Shown piece after piece: positions 1 through 5,609 of a stretch of DNA of 7,518 nucleotides. Origin of the DNA: an uncultured Cellvibrio sp. (GTDB lineage: Bacteria > Pseudomonadota > Gammaproteobacteria > Pseudomonadales > Cellvibrionaceae); the NCBI GenBank assembly GCA_946482385.1, contig CAMLRI010000087.1:1-7518 (forward strand), read 5' to 3'. Position 1 is the stretch's first letter. Each line of letters starts with the position of its first letter. The position numbers were made by a program, and so were the translations under genes. The notes under the pieces are model-generated. The model ran no database searches, had not been told where the DNA came from, and saw only the letters and a program-made list of their open reading frames with translations.

Positions 1-1146
1 GGGCTGGTGAGCAACAGCAACCCCAACCTGGTTTACCGCCGCGATGTGATCCAGCACCACGGCTCCTACGATGGCGACTGGGAGTGGCGCAGCGACAGCC
101 TGCTCGGCCTGCAATGGCAGGGGCGCTGGTCGCCCGAGTGGGAAACCAGTGTGCAGCTGGTGGCCAAAGACCGCTTCGACAACCAGCCCGAAGACGCCCT
201 GGAGTGGGCCTTTGCCCGCTACCGCCCGGTGGATGGCCTGGATATACGCTTCGGCCGCCTGGGGGTGGATGCCTTTTTGTTTTCCGACTACCGCCAGGTG
301 GGCTACACCTACCCCTGGGTGCGCCCGCCCCATGAAACCTATGGCCTGCTATCCATGTACCACCTGGATGGAGCCGACATCAGCAAGCGCGTTTACCTGG
401 GCGAAACCCGGCTCGACCTCAAAGCCTTTTACGGCAAGTTTGAAGATAAATTCCCCACGGATTACCAATCCAACGCCAATATCGACCTGGACTTTGACCT
501 GGGCGGCGGCAGCGCCGTGTTGGAGCGGGGGCATTGGAAAGGCCGGCTCAGCTATGTGCGCGCCCAGATAAACGGCGACTATGTGGCGCCCCTGATCCGG
601 GGGTTGGAGGCGGTTGTGCCCTACTGGGACGAGGCGCAAGCCCTGGCTGAACAGCTCAAAACCGACGGCGAGCACGCCAGCTACCTGGAACTGGGTTTTA
701 ACTACGACAACAACCTCTGGTGGCTGCAGGCGGAGTGGGTGCGCATCAGCAGCGAAACCAGCCTGATTGGCGACAGCGACCACGGCTACGCCAGCCTGGG
801 GCGCCGCCTGGGGGATTTCACCCTGTTTGTGATGGCCGGCTTTGCCGACCCCCGCGATCCCCCGGCGGCTGTTGCGGCCCCTGTGGGCCTGCCCTCGCCC
901 CTGGCGGAGCAGTTACAGCTGTTGGCGTTAACCGCCGAGCGCACCCTCAACGGGGTGCTGATCGACCAGCGCTCCTACAGCCTGGGCGCGCGCTGGGATT
1001 TCCGCCCGCGCATGGCACTTAAACTGCAAGTGGATGAGATAGATATAGCGGCCAATGGCACTAACCTCTGGTTCAGTGCCGACCAATCGGTTACCCGCGA
1101 CCAGTCGGCGCGGGTGTTAAGCGTCACCCTGGATATGCTGTTCTGA
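1..1146 (+). CDS. Outer-membrane beta-barrel (porin-like) protein, 5' end missing
   Basis: The reading frame is already open at base 1, so the true start and any signal peptide lie upstream; the GTG at base 7 is probably an internal valine. The 381 visible residues alternate hydrophobic and polar positions, are rich in Trp, Tyr, Asp and Arg, and contain many short strand-like segments separated by polar turns. The protein ends in LDMLF, with the terminal phenylalanine that is typical of barrels assembled by the BAM machinery. An N-terminal stretch with RFGRLGVDAF and a following PPHETYG segment resembles uncharacterised porin-like proteins. I infer an outer-membrane location. Substrate and gating role are unknown. 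Its stop codon shares one base with the next start (TGATG), so it is translationally coupled to the binding-protein gene. Coding status is secure; the barrel assignment is moderately secure; no specific family is certain. Confidence 0.8.
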   Translation, partial: GLVSNSNPNLVYRRDVIQHHGSYDGDWEWRSDSLLGLQWQGRWSPEWETSVQLVAKDRFDNQPEDALEWAFARYRPVDGLDIRFGRLGVDAFLFSDYRQVGYTYPWVRPPHETYGLLSMYHLDGADISKRVYLGETRLDLKAFYGKFEDKFPTDYQSNANIDLDFDLGGGSAVLERGHWKGRLSYVRAQINGDYVAPLIRGLEAVVPYWDEAQALAEQLKTDGEHASYLELGFNYDNNLWWLQAEWVRISSETSLIGDSDHGYASLGRRLGDFTLFVMAGFADPRDPPAAVAAPVGLPSPLAEQLQLLALTAERTLNGVLIDQRSYSLGARWDFRPRMALKLQVDEIDIAANGTNLWFSADQSVTRDQSARVLSVTLDMLF

Positions 1147-1574
1147 TGAAACTCTACGGCTTGTTCGCCCTCGCCAGCCTGTTGCTGGCCAGCCTTGCCC
1201 AGGCGCAGATTCTGGTGATTGTGCACGCCCAAAATCCCCTGGCGCAGCTGGAGCAAAAGCAGCTGGTGGATATTTTTATGGGCCGGGTGGCCAGTTTTCC
1301 CGGTGGCAACCCGGCGCAACCCCTGGATTTAAAACCCGGCAGCCCGGGGCGGGGCGCCTTTTACAAAACCCTCACCGGCAAAAGCGAAGCCCAGGTGGAC
1401 GCCTACTGGGCAACCCTGGTGTTTGGCGGGCGCATGTCGCCGCCGCGCCAGCTGGATAGCGACCCGGCGCTGGTTCAGGCAGTAGCCGCCAACCCGGCCG
1501 CCATCGCCTATGTGGCGCGCCAGCCACTGCCGAAGGGGGTAAAAGTGGTACTGGAACTGGATGTCGCCGAATGA
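1146..1574 (+). CDS. Small periplasmic phosphate-type substrate-binding-like protein (PstS/PBP-like)
   Basis: This 142-residue protein starts with a clear Sec signal peptide: Lys2, a Leu/Ala-rich core to about residue 17, and an AQA-type signal peptidase I site near residue 20. The mature part carries the pattern seen in short proteins often annotated as phosphate ABC transporter substrate-binding: QLVDIFMGR near 39-47, a PLDL..GS..R segment near 59-69, FYKTLTGKS (72-80), AYWATLVFGG (87-95) and a late AIAYV (119-123). It is about half the length of a true PstS, so it represents one lobe or a minimal binding domain, and no permease or ATPase gene adjoins it. The start was chosen because ATG overlaps the upstream stop by one base and gives an intact signal peptide. 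Its own stop overlaps the cyclase start (ATGA). I infer that it is a periplasmic ligand or regulatory partner of the cyclase rather than a transporter subunit. The ligand is unknown. Confidence 0.88.
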   Translation: MKLYGLFALASLLLASLAQAQILVIVHAQNPLAQLEQKQLVDIFMGRVASFPGGNPAQPLDLKPGSPGRGAFYKTLTGKSEAQVDAYWATLVFGGRMSPPRQLDSDPALVQAVAANPAAIAYVARQPLPKGVKVVLELDVAE

Positions 1575-3190
1575 TGAATATCAACAGCTTGCATATCCGC
1601 GTATCCCTGGCGGTTGCCGCTGCCGCCCTGGTGCTGGTGTTGGGTTCCTCCTTTCTGTTTTATAAAAACAGCTATGAGGATTCCCTGGCCAATAGCCAGC
1701 GCTCGGTGCAGCAGCTGATGGCAACCCTGCGCCCGCCCGCCGCCATTGCCGCCTATGTGGGCAACCGCGAGCTGGCGCAGCAGGTGGTGAGCGGGCTGGT
1801 GCAAAACGACATACTGGTGGGCGCGCGCATCCTGGCCAATAACGAACTGCTGGGCGCGGCGGGCAAGCTATCGGGCGAAGCCGCCGAGGTTAGCCTGGCC
1901 CTGGTATCGCCCTTTGACGAACAGGAACAGGTGGGCAGCCTGATGGCGGTGCCCAACCTGGCGCTCATCGCCCTGCGCGCCCGGGACGCCGCCCTGGCCG
2001 CCACCGCCAGCCTCGCCGCCTTGGCGGTGGTGGTGGCGCTGTTGGTGATGATGATGGTCTATTGGATGATGAGCCGCCCTTTGGCGCGGCTATCCACCAG
2101 CTTGCACCGCATAGTGCCGGGGGATGGCAGGCGCCTGGCGGCAATGCAGCGCAGCGATGAAATTGGCCTGCTGGTCAGCGACATCAACAGCCTGCTGGGC
2201 ACGGTAGAGAAAATGCTCGACGAGGAGCGCCAGCTGCGCCACCGGGTAGAACAGCTGGAAAACCGCTTCCGCAGCCTGTTCGAGGACAGCAGTGCCGGCA
2301 TCTTCCTGGTGGGTGAACAGGGGCAGCTGGTCACCGCCAACCCCGCCTTTTACCAGCTCACCGGCCTGCAGGAGCCGGCGGCCGCTGGCCACAACCTGCT
2401 CGACCAGGTGTTTTGCGACCCGCTACAGGTACAGGCGCTGGTGCGCCTGGCGCTCATCAGCAAACGCCCCTGCTCCGCCGACCTGCGCCTGCTGGCCCGC
2501 CCCCAGGATAAGGGCGAGGAGCGCTGGATCCACTGCATCTTCTCCCCCGCCGGCCTGGGCAACCAGCAGCACAACACCGTCGAGGGGGTGATGTACGACA
2601 TCACCCAGCGCAAAAAAGCCGAGGAGCACACCCGCACCCTGGCGGAAACCGACAGCCTCACCGGCCTGGCCAACCGCCAGGCGGTGGAAACCTGTTTGGC
2701 GCAGTTGTTCGCCCAGGGCGATGGCGAGGCTTTTGCCCTGCTGATGCTGGATTTGGACAGGTTTAAATACATTAACGACAGCTACGGCCACGATGCCGGC
2801 GACAAGGTATTGCGGGTGGTGGCCGAGCGCTTGCAGCGCCAGGTGCGGGATAGCGACCTGGTGGCGCGCCTGGGGGGCGATGAATTCCTGTTGCTGCTCA
2901 AGCACACCGACCAGGCCGGGGTGGCCGAGCGCATCGCCCGCCAGATACTCGCCGCCCAGGCCGAGCCTATAGAAGTGCAGCCGGGGCAGCGGGAGGTGGT
3001 GGGCATGAGCATCGGCATAGCCCTCTACCCGGCCCATGGCGACAACCCTCTCAGCCTGCGCAAACACGCCGACCAGGCGCTCTATTCGGTCAAGCGGCGC
3101 GGCAAAAATGCCTATGCCCTTTACAGCCCCGAGGGCGACCTGCCAAACACCCCCGAGGGTGGCCTTCCGGGTGCCCTGGCCGGGGGTTGA
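1571..3190 (+). CDS. Membrane-bound diguanylate cyclase: periplasmic sensor, HAMP, PAS, GGDEF
   Basis: This 539-residue inner-membrane protein is predicted to make c-di-GMP from two GTP. Membrane segments lie at about 11-31 and 143-167. The roughly 110-residue loop between them is periplasmic and could be a CHASE8-like sensor, though I am not certain of the family. A HAMP-like linker (about 168-221) leads through a short coiled coil to a PAS domain (about 232-346, ending in the usual MYDITQRKKAEE). The GGDEF domain spans about 355-518 and includes DSLTGLANR (361-369) and DLDRFKYINDSYGHDAGD (394-411). The signature GGDEF is intact at 435-439, and the inhibitory I-site RDSD (426-429) lies five residues upstream, so the enzyme should be active and product-inhibited. 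There is no EAL domain. The tail holds a small PEG-x-LP duplication. Translation starts at the ATG overlapping the previous stop (ATGA); a second ATG follows at once (1574). No strong Shine-Dalgarno is seen, consistent with coupling. Confidence 0.96.
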   Translation: MMNINSLHIRVSLAVAAAALVLVLGSSFLFYKNSYEDSLANSQRSVQQLMATLRPPAAIAAYVGNRELAQQVVSGLVQNDILVGARILANNELLGAAGKLSGEAAEVSLALVSPFDEQEQVGSLMAVPNLALIALRARDAALAATASLAALAVVVALLVMMMVYWMMSRPLARLSTSLHRIVPGDGRRLAAMQRSDEIGLLVSDINSLLGTVEKMLDEERQLRHRVEQLENRFRSLFEDSSAGIFLVGEQGQLVTANPAFYQLTGLQEPAAAGHNLLDQVFCDPLQVQALVRLALISKRPCSADLRLLARPQDKGEERWIHCIFSPAGLGNQQHNTVEGVMYDITQRKKAEEHTRTLAETDSLTGLANRQAVETCLAQLFAQGDGEAFALLMLDLDRFKYINDSYGHDAGDKVLRVVAERLQRQVRDSDLVARLGGDEFLLLLKHTDQAGVAERIARQILAAQAEPIEVQPGQREVVGMSIGIALYPAHGDNPLSLRKHADQALYSVKRRGKNAYALYSPEGDLPNTPEGGLPGALAGG

Positions 3191-3215
3191 ACAGGCGCTA
3201 AATATCCGACAAATT

Positions 3216-3229
3216 TGTAATCGTTTACA
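3216..3229. promoter_or_regulatory. LacI/GalR-family-like operator, TGTAATCGTTTACA
   Basis: This 14-mer is a near-perfect inverted repeat centred on CG: only one of seven half-site positions breaks symmetry with TGTAAACGTTTACA. Even-length, CG-centred palindromes of this shape are characteristic of LacI/GalR-family sugar repressors such as Cra/FruR and CcpA. It sits about 110-120 bp upstream of the candidate -35 and some 390 bp before tpiA. No regulator gene lies in the window. The specific repressor and its effect are unknown. Confidence 0.45.
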
Positions 3230-3231
3230 TT

Positions 3232-3249
3232 TTTTATTGGCCAATAAAA
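3232..3249. repeat. 18-bp perfect palindrome between the two operator-like sites
   Basis: TTTTATTGG is followed directly by its reverse complement CCAATAAAA, giving an uninterrupted palindrome with no spacer. It lies exactly between the two CGTTTACATTT repeats. Without a spacer it would fold poorly as RNA, so a protein-binding DNA site is more likely than a terminator. I do not recognise a factor with this site. Confidence 0.5.
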
Positions 3250-3261
3250 GAAACGTTTACA
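3248..3261. promoter_or_regulatory. Second, degenerate CG-centred operator-like half-site
   Basis: The right half GTTTACA is identical to that of the upstream 14-mer, whereas the left half (AAGAAAC) matches only in its inner positions. The centre-to-centre distance from the first site is 32 bp, about three helical turns, so both would face the same side of the DNA. The 11-base string CGTTTACATTT occurs at 3222-3232 and again at 3254-3264. This spacing is compatible with cooperative binding, which is inference. Confidence 0.35.
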
Positions 3262-3286
3262 TTTATTTTCATGAACTTTTTAGGTG

Positions 3287-3302
3287 GTTTTTTCTAAAAA
3301 AC
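3287..3302. repeat. Inverted repeat GTTTTTT-CT-AAAAAAC
   Basis: Seven-base arms are separated by two bases. The arms are almost pure A/T tracts, so this may simply reflect the local AT richness or contribute DNA curvature upstream of the promoter. No GC-rich stem is present, so a terminator is not supported. Confidence 0.35.
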
Positions 3303-3313
3303 AGCATTTTATT

Positions 3314-3328
3314 AAACAAATATTGTTT
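3314..3328. repeat. Inverted repeat AAACAA-ATA-TTGTTT just upstream of the candidate promoter
   Basis: Six-base arms flank a three-base spacer, ending nine bases before the candidate -35. The position would suit a regulator or UP-like element. With such AT-rich arms a chance origin is possible. Confidence 0.3.
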
Positions 3329-3336
3329 TTGCTGTG

Positions 3337-3365
3337 TTGCTCGATTCGCATCGGCTGTGTAGTAT
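3337..3365 (+). promoter_or_regulatory. Candidate sigma70 promoter for the small ORF-tpiA-fba-fbp operon
   Basis: TTGCTC (3337-3342) and TAGTAT (3360-3365) are separated by 17 bp and resemble -35 and -10 hexamers, with four of six consensus matches each. A transcript would begin near 3371-3373, giving a leader of about 70 nt before the GTG at 3444 and about 240 nt before tpiA. It is the best-spaced pair I found in the gap, but weaker alternatives exist in the AT-rich DNA upstream. Confidence 0.4.
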
Positions 3366-3375
3366 TTCATCCATA

Positions 3376-3394
3376 GCAACCCACTAGAGGTTGC
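3376..3394 (+). promoter_or_regulatory. Small hairpin in the presumed 5' leader
   Basis: GCAACC (3376-3381) pairs perfectly with GGTTGC (3389-3394) around a seven-base loop. ATA/TAT flanks could lengthen the stem across a bulge. It would lie at the very 5' end of a transcript from the candidate promoter, where it could protect the RNA or be part of a leader structure. There is no T-run, so it is not a terminator. Confidence 0.3.
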
Positions 3395-3443
3395 ACCCTA
3401 TCGGCATTTAAACCATCGCTATCAACCAGAACACAGGTGTATT

Positions 3444-3623
3444 GTGAACGCGACTGTTTTTGATGCCCCGGCAACCGCCGGCACCCCGGCCCCTGTGGCC
3501 GCCCAGCGCCAAACCGCGGCTGAGTTCCCCTTTACCTATACCTACTACGGTTTTGGCTCCTGCGCCCAGCAGGCCCAACCGGCAGCAGCACCAACACGAG
3601 ATAAACACCATGAAAGCGCGTAA
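3444..3623 (+). CDS. Possible small protein (59 aa, GTG start) overlapping the tpiA start
   Basis: A GTG at 3444, four bases after an AGGTG Shine-Dalgarno-like sequence (3435-3439), opens a frame of 59 codons ending with TAA at 3621-3623, 14 nt inside tpiA. It is the only usual start codon in this open frame, which runs from 3363. Third codon positions are mostly G or C, as in the neighbouring genes, for the first 45 or so codons. The other two forward frames look less coding-like; the tpiA frame here is an implausible Pro-rich stretch. The predicted peptide is Ala/Pro/Thr-rich with an aromatic cluster FPFTYTYYGFGS (residues 28-39). There is no signal peptide or membrane segment. I do not recognise it. 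It could be a genuine small protein, a leader that feeds ribosomes to tpiA, or a chance open frame. Confidence 0.42.
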   Translation: MNATVFDAPATAGTPAPVAAQRQTAAEFPFTYTYYGFGSCAQQAQPAAAPTRDKHHESA

Positions 3624-4383
3624 ACCCATCGTCATTGCCAACTGGAAACTCAATGGCGGCCTGGACCTGATTTGCACCTCGGTGGCCTCGTTTATCGGCA
3701 AGCATTTCGATGCCCAAATCGCCATCTGCCCGCCCTATTTGTACATGCGCGACATGCTCACCTTTTTGCAGTTCTCGGAACTGCAGATCGGCAGCCAGAA
3801 CGTCAGCCGCTACGAATCCGGCGCCTACACCGGCGAAACCTCGGCGCAAATGCTCAAGCAGGCGGGATGCTCCCTGTGCCTGATCGGCCACTCCGAGCGC
3901 CGCGCCATGTTTGCCGAGAACAACGAAGGCTGCCAGATCAAGGTGCGCACCGCGCTCAACCACGGCCTGCTGCCGGTGCTCTGCGTGGGCGAAAACAAAG
4001 CCGAGCGCGAGGCCAATATCACCGAGCAGGTGCTCTACAAACAATTGAGCGAGGGCCTGGCCAATATCGACCTGGCCGGCAAAGACCTGTGCATCGCCTA
4101 CGAACCCGTGTGGGCCATAGGCACAGGCCTGGCCGCTACCCCGGCCATTGCCCAGGCGGTGCACCAATACATCCGCCGCGAATTGGCACGAATTTTTGAT
4201 GCCGAAAGTGCGGCGCGGGTGCGCATCCTCTACGGCGGCAGCGTCACCAAAAGCAATGCCAGCGAACTCTTGCAGCAGCCGGATATCGACGGCCTGCTGG
4301 TGGGCGGCGCCAGCCTCGACCCAGGCCACTTCCTGGCGATTTGCGAGCAGGCATCGCTGCAGGCTGCCAAAGCAGCGGCCTAA
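3610..4383 (+). CDS. tpiA: Triosephosphate isomerase
   Basis: This 257-residue cytoplasmic TIM-barrel enzyme interconverts dihydroxyacetone phosphate and glyceraldehyde 3-phosphate. The family hallmarks are all present: NWKLNG with Asn11 and Lys13, IGHSERR with the catalytic electrophile His94, and YEPVWAIGTG (164-173) with the base Glu165 and the mobile lid. The phosphate-binding GGS (209-211) and VGGASL (231-236) are also present. The lid ends in Leu174, where many homologues have Lys. The ATG at 3610 was chosen because it places the NWK motif at the usual distance from the N-terminus; an in-frame ATG at 3460 would add an implausible Pro-rich extension. The local Shine-Dalgarno is only GAG (3598-3600), nine bases upstream, so coupling with the overlapping small ORF may help initiation. 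The next gene is fba, after 134 nt. Confidence 0.98.
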   Translation: MKARKPIVIANWKLNGGLDLICTSVASFIGKHFDAQIAICPPYLYMRDMLTFLQFSELQIGSQNVSRYESGAYTGETSAQMLKQAGCSLCLIGHSERRAMFAENNEGCQIKVRTALNHGLLPVLCVGENKAEREANITEQVLYKQLSEGLANIDLAGKDLCIAYEPVWAIGTGLAATPAIAQAVHQYIRRELARIFDAESAARVRILYGGSVTKSNASELLQQPDIDGLLVGGASLDPGHFLAICEQASLQAAKAAA

Positions 4384-4517
4384 CTGGCTCCCACAATCAG
4401 CACCAAAAACCAACAGCACAACAACAAACGACAACGGCAAAAAATACAGCCCCCTGGCAAGCATCGGGGGGCGGCGAACCTTCGGTCATCACAGATCAAC
4501 CACTACAGGACACTATG
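4384..4517 (+). other. tpiA-fba spacer: CA-rich, with a short G/C hairpin
   Basis: About 130 nt with no gene. The first half is strikingly C/A-rich and includes AACAACAA (4420-4427), which fits the AANAANAA pattern bound by Hfq with Crc in pseudomonads, although it lies about 90 nt from the fba start. CCCCC (4450-4454) can pair with GGGGG (4466-4470) around an 11-base loop. No T-run follows, so read-through from tpiA to fba is expected. I see no convincing separate promoter. Confidence 0.4.
4507..4510 (+). promoter_or_regulatory. Shine-Dalgarno AGGA that decides the fba start
   Basis: Two ATG codons are adjacent at 4515 and 4518. AGGA ends seven bases before the second but only four before the first. 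The second start also gives E. coli FbaA numbering exactly. Confidence 0.6.
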
Positions 4518-5597
4518 ATGAACACTCTCGCCAACCGGGTTGCCCCCGGTGTCGCCACCGGCGACGACGTACAAATACTGCTCGACGCCGCCCACGACGG
4601 CGGCTTTGCTTACCCGGCGGTTAACGCCGCCAACACCAACACCATCAACGCCACCCTGGAAGCGGCGCGCAAGGTGAATTCGCCGGTTATCGTGCAGCTG
4701 TCCCAGGGCGGCTCGGCCTTCTTTTGCGGCAAAAGCCTGAAAATGGAAGGCCTGGGCACCTCGGTACTGGGCGCCATTGCCGCAGCCCAGTATGTGCACA
4801 CAGTGGCGCAAGCCTACGGCGTACCGGTGATACTGCACACCGACCACGCCGCCAAAAAACTGCTGCCCTGGATCGACGGCCTGCTCGACGCCAGTGAAAA
4901 ACACCTGGCGCAAACCGGCAAACCCCTGTTTAGCTCCCACATGCTCGACCTGTCGGAAGAGAGCCTGGAAGAAAACATCGAAATCTCGGCGCGCTATTTG
5001 GCGCGCATGAAAAAACTCGGCATCACCCTGGAAATCGAACTGGGTTGCACCGGTGGCGAGGAAGACGGCGTCGACAACACCGGCCTGGACAACTCCGCGC
5101 TCTACACCCAGCCGGCCGATGTGGCCTACGCCTACGAAAAGCTCAATGCCATCAGCGACAAGTTCACCATTGCCGCCTCCTTTGGCAATGTGCACGGCGT
5201 ATACAAGCCGGGCAATGTCAAACTCACGCCCATCATCCTGAAAAATTCCCAGGACTATGTGCGCGAAAAATTCCACCTGGGCCACAACCCGCTGCACTTT
5301 GTTTTCCACGGCGGCTCTGGCTCGCTGCCGCAAGAAATCGCCGAGGCCATCCGCTACGGGGTGGTGAAAATGAACATAGACACAGACACCCAATGGGCAT
5401 TCTGGGAGGGCACGCTCAACTTCTACAAAGAAAAGAGCGGCTATTTGCAGGGCCAGATTGGCAACCCCGAGGGCGACGACAAACCCAACAAAAAATACTA
5501 CGACCCGCGCGTGTGGCTGCGCCACAGCGAGGAATCCATGGTCAAGCGCCTGGAACAAACCTTCGCCGACCTCAACTGTATCAACCGCTACGTGTAA
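4518..5597 (+). CDS. fba: Class II (zinc-dependent) fructose-bisphosphate aldolase
   Basis: This cytoplasmic enzyme reversibly condenses dihydroxyacetone phosphate and glyceraldehyde 3-phosphate to fructose 1,6-bisphosphate. Starting at 4518 it has 359 residues, the same as E. coli FbaA, and the key residues fall at the same numbers. These are Asp109 and zinc ligand His110 in HTDH, Glu174 in LEIELGCTGGEEDG, His226 in SFGNVHGVYKPGN, and His264 in FHGGSGS. The C-terminal NIDTDTQWA (286-294) and NKKYYDPRVWLR (324-335) segments are also typical of class IIA enzymes. ATG 4515 would add one Met; the spacing of the AGGA ribosome site favours 4518. The gene lies between tpiA and fbp, with only 12 nt before fbp, so co-transcription is very likely. 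The enzyme serves both glycolysis and gluconeogenesis; the neighbours point to the latter. Confidence 0.98.
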   Translation: MNTLANRVAPGVATGDDVQILLDAAHDGGFAYPAVNAANTNTINATLEAARKVNSPVIVQLSQGGSAFFCGKSLKMEGLGTSVLGAIAAAQYVHTVAQAYGVPVILHTDHAAKKLLPWIDGLLDASEKHLAQTGKPLFSSHMLDLSEESLEENIEISARYLARMKKLGITLEIELGCTGGEEDGVDNTGLDNSALYTQPADVAYAYEKLNAISDKFTIAASFGNVHGVYKPGNVKLTPIILKNSQDYVREKFHLGHNPLHFVFHGGSGSLPQEIAEAIRYGVVKMNIDTDTQWAFWEGTLNFYKEKSGYLQGQIGNPEGDDKPNKKYYDPRVWLRHSEESMVKRLEQTFADLNCINRYV

Positions 5598-5609
5598 GGC
5601 AGCCATTTT

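Larger units (their letters stand above)
3191..3443. other. AT-rich intergenic regulatory stretch upstream of the gluconeogenic operon
   Basis: Composition drops sharply from GC-rich coding sequence to AT-rich DNA just after the cyclase stop and stays so until about 3330. No convincing gene was found here. The stretch contains an operator-like 14-mer and a degenerate second copy, an 18-bp perfect palindrome, two further inverted repeats, a candidate sigma70 promoter and a small leader hairpin, each listed separately. No clear intrinsic terminator for the upstream cyclase operon is visible. A GC-rich hairpin could form across its stop codon (3150-3186), but it lacks a following T-run. Confidence 0.7.

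Noticed and set aside
1146..1574. True PstS phosphate-transport subunit
   Set aside because: At 142 residues it is about half of PstS length, and no pstC, pstA or pstB neighbours are present. A regulatory or sensory role fits the context better.
2423..3244. Minus-strand open frame (273 codons) opposite the GGDEF domain
   Set aside because: Antisense to a conserved catalytic domain; no motif of its own; open only because of codon bias.
3232..3302. Palindrome or A/T inverted repeat as intrinsic terminator of the cyclase operon
   Set aside because: The stems are A/T-rich with little or no loop and no run of T directly after a GC stem, so they would not terminate efficiently.
3460..3609. N-terminal extension of tpiA from ATG 3460
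   Set aside because: The added 50 residues are Pro/Ser-rich and unlike any TPI, while ATG 3610 gives the normal N-terminus. A different frame here (GTG 3444) has the coding-like third positions.
3532..4464. Minus-strand open frame (310 codons) opposite tpiA
   Set aside because: Fully antisense to a clear triosephosphate isomerase, with no recognisable domain and composition typical of a codon-bias shadow.
4341..4517. Aldolase starting upstream inside tpiA
   Set aside because: Residues encoded before 4515 do not resemble aldolase. The 4518 start gives exact E. coli numbering of the zinc ligands and well-spaced AGGA.
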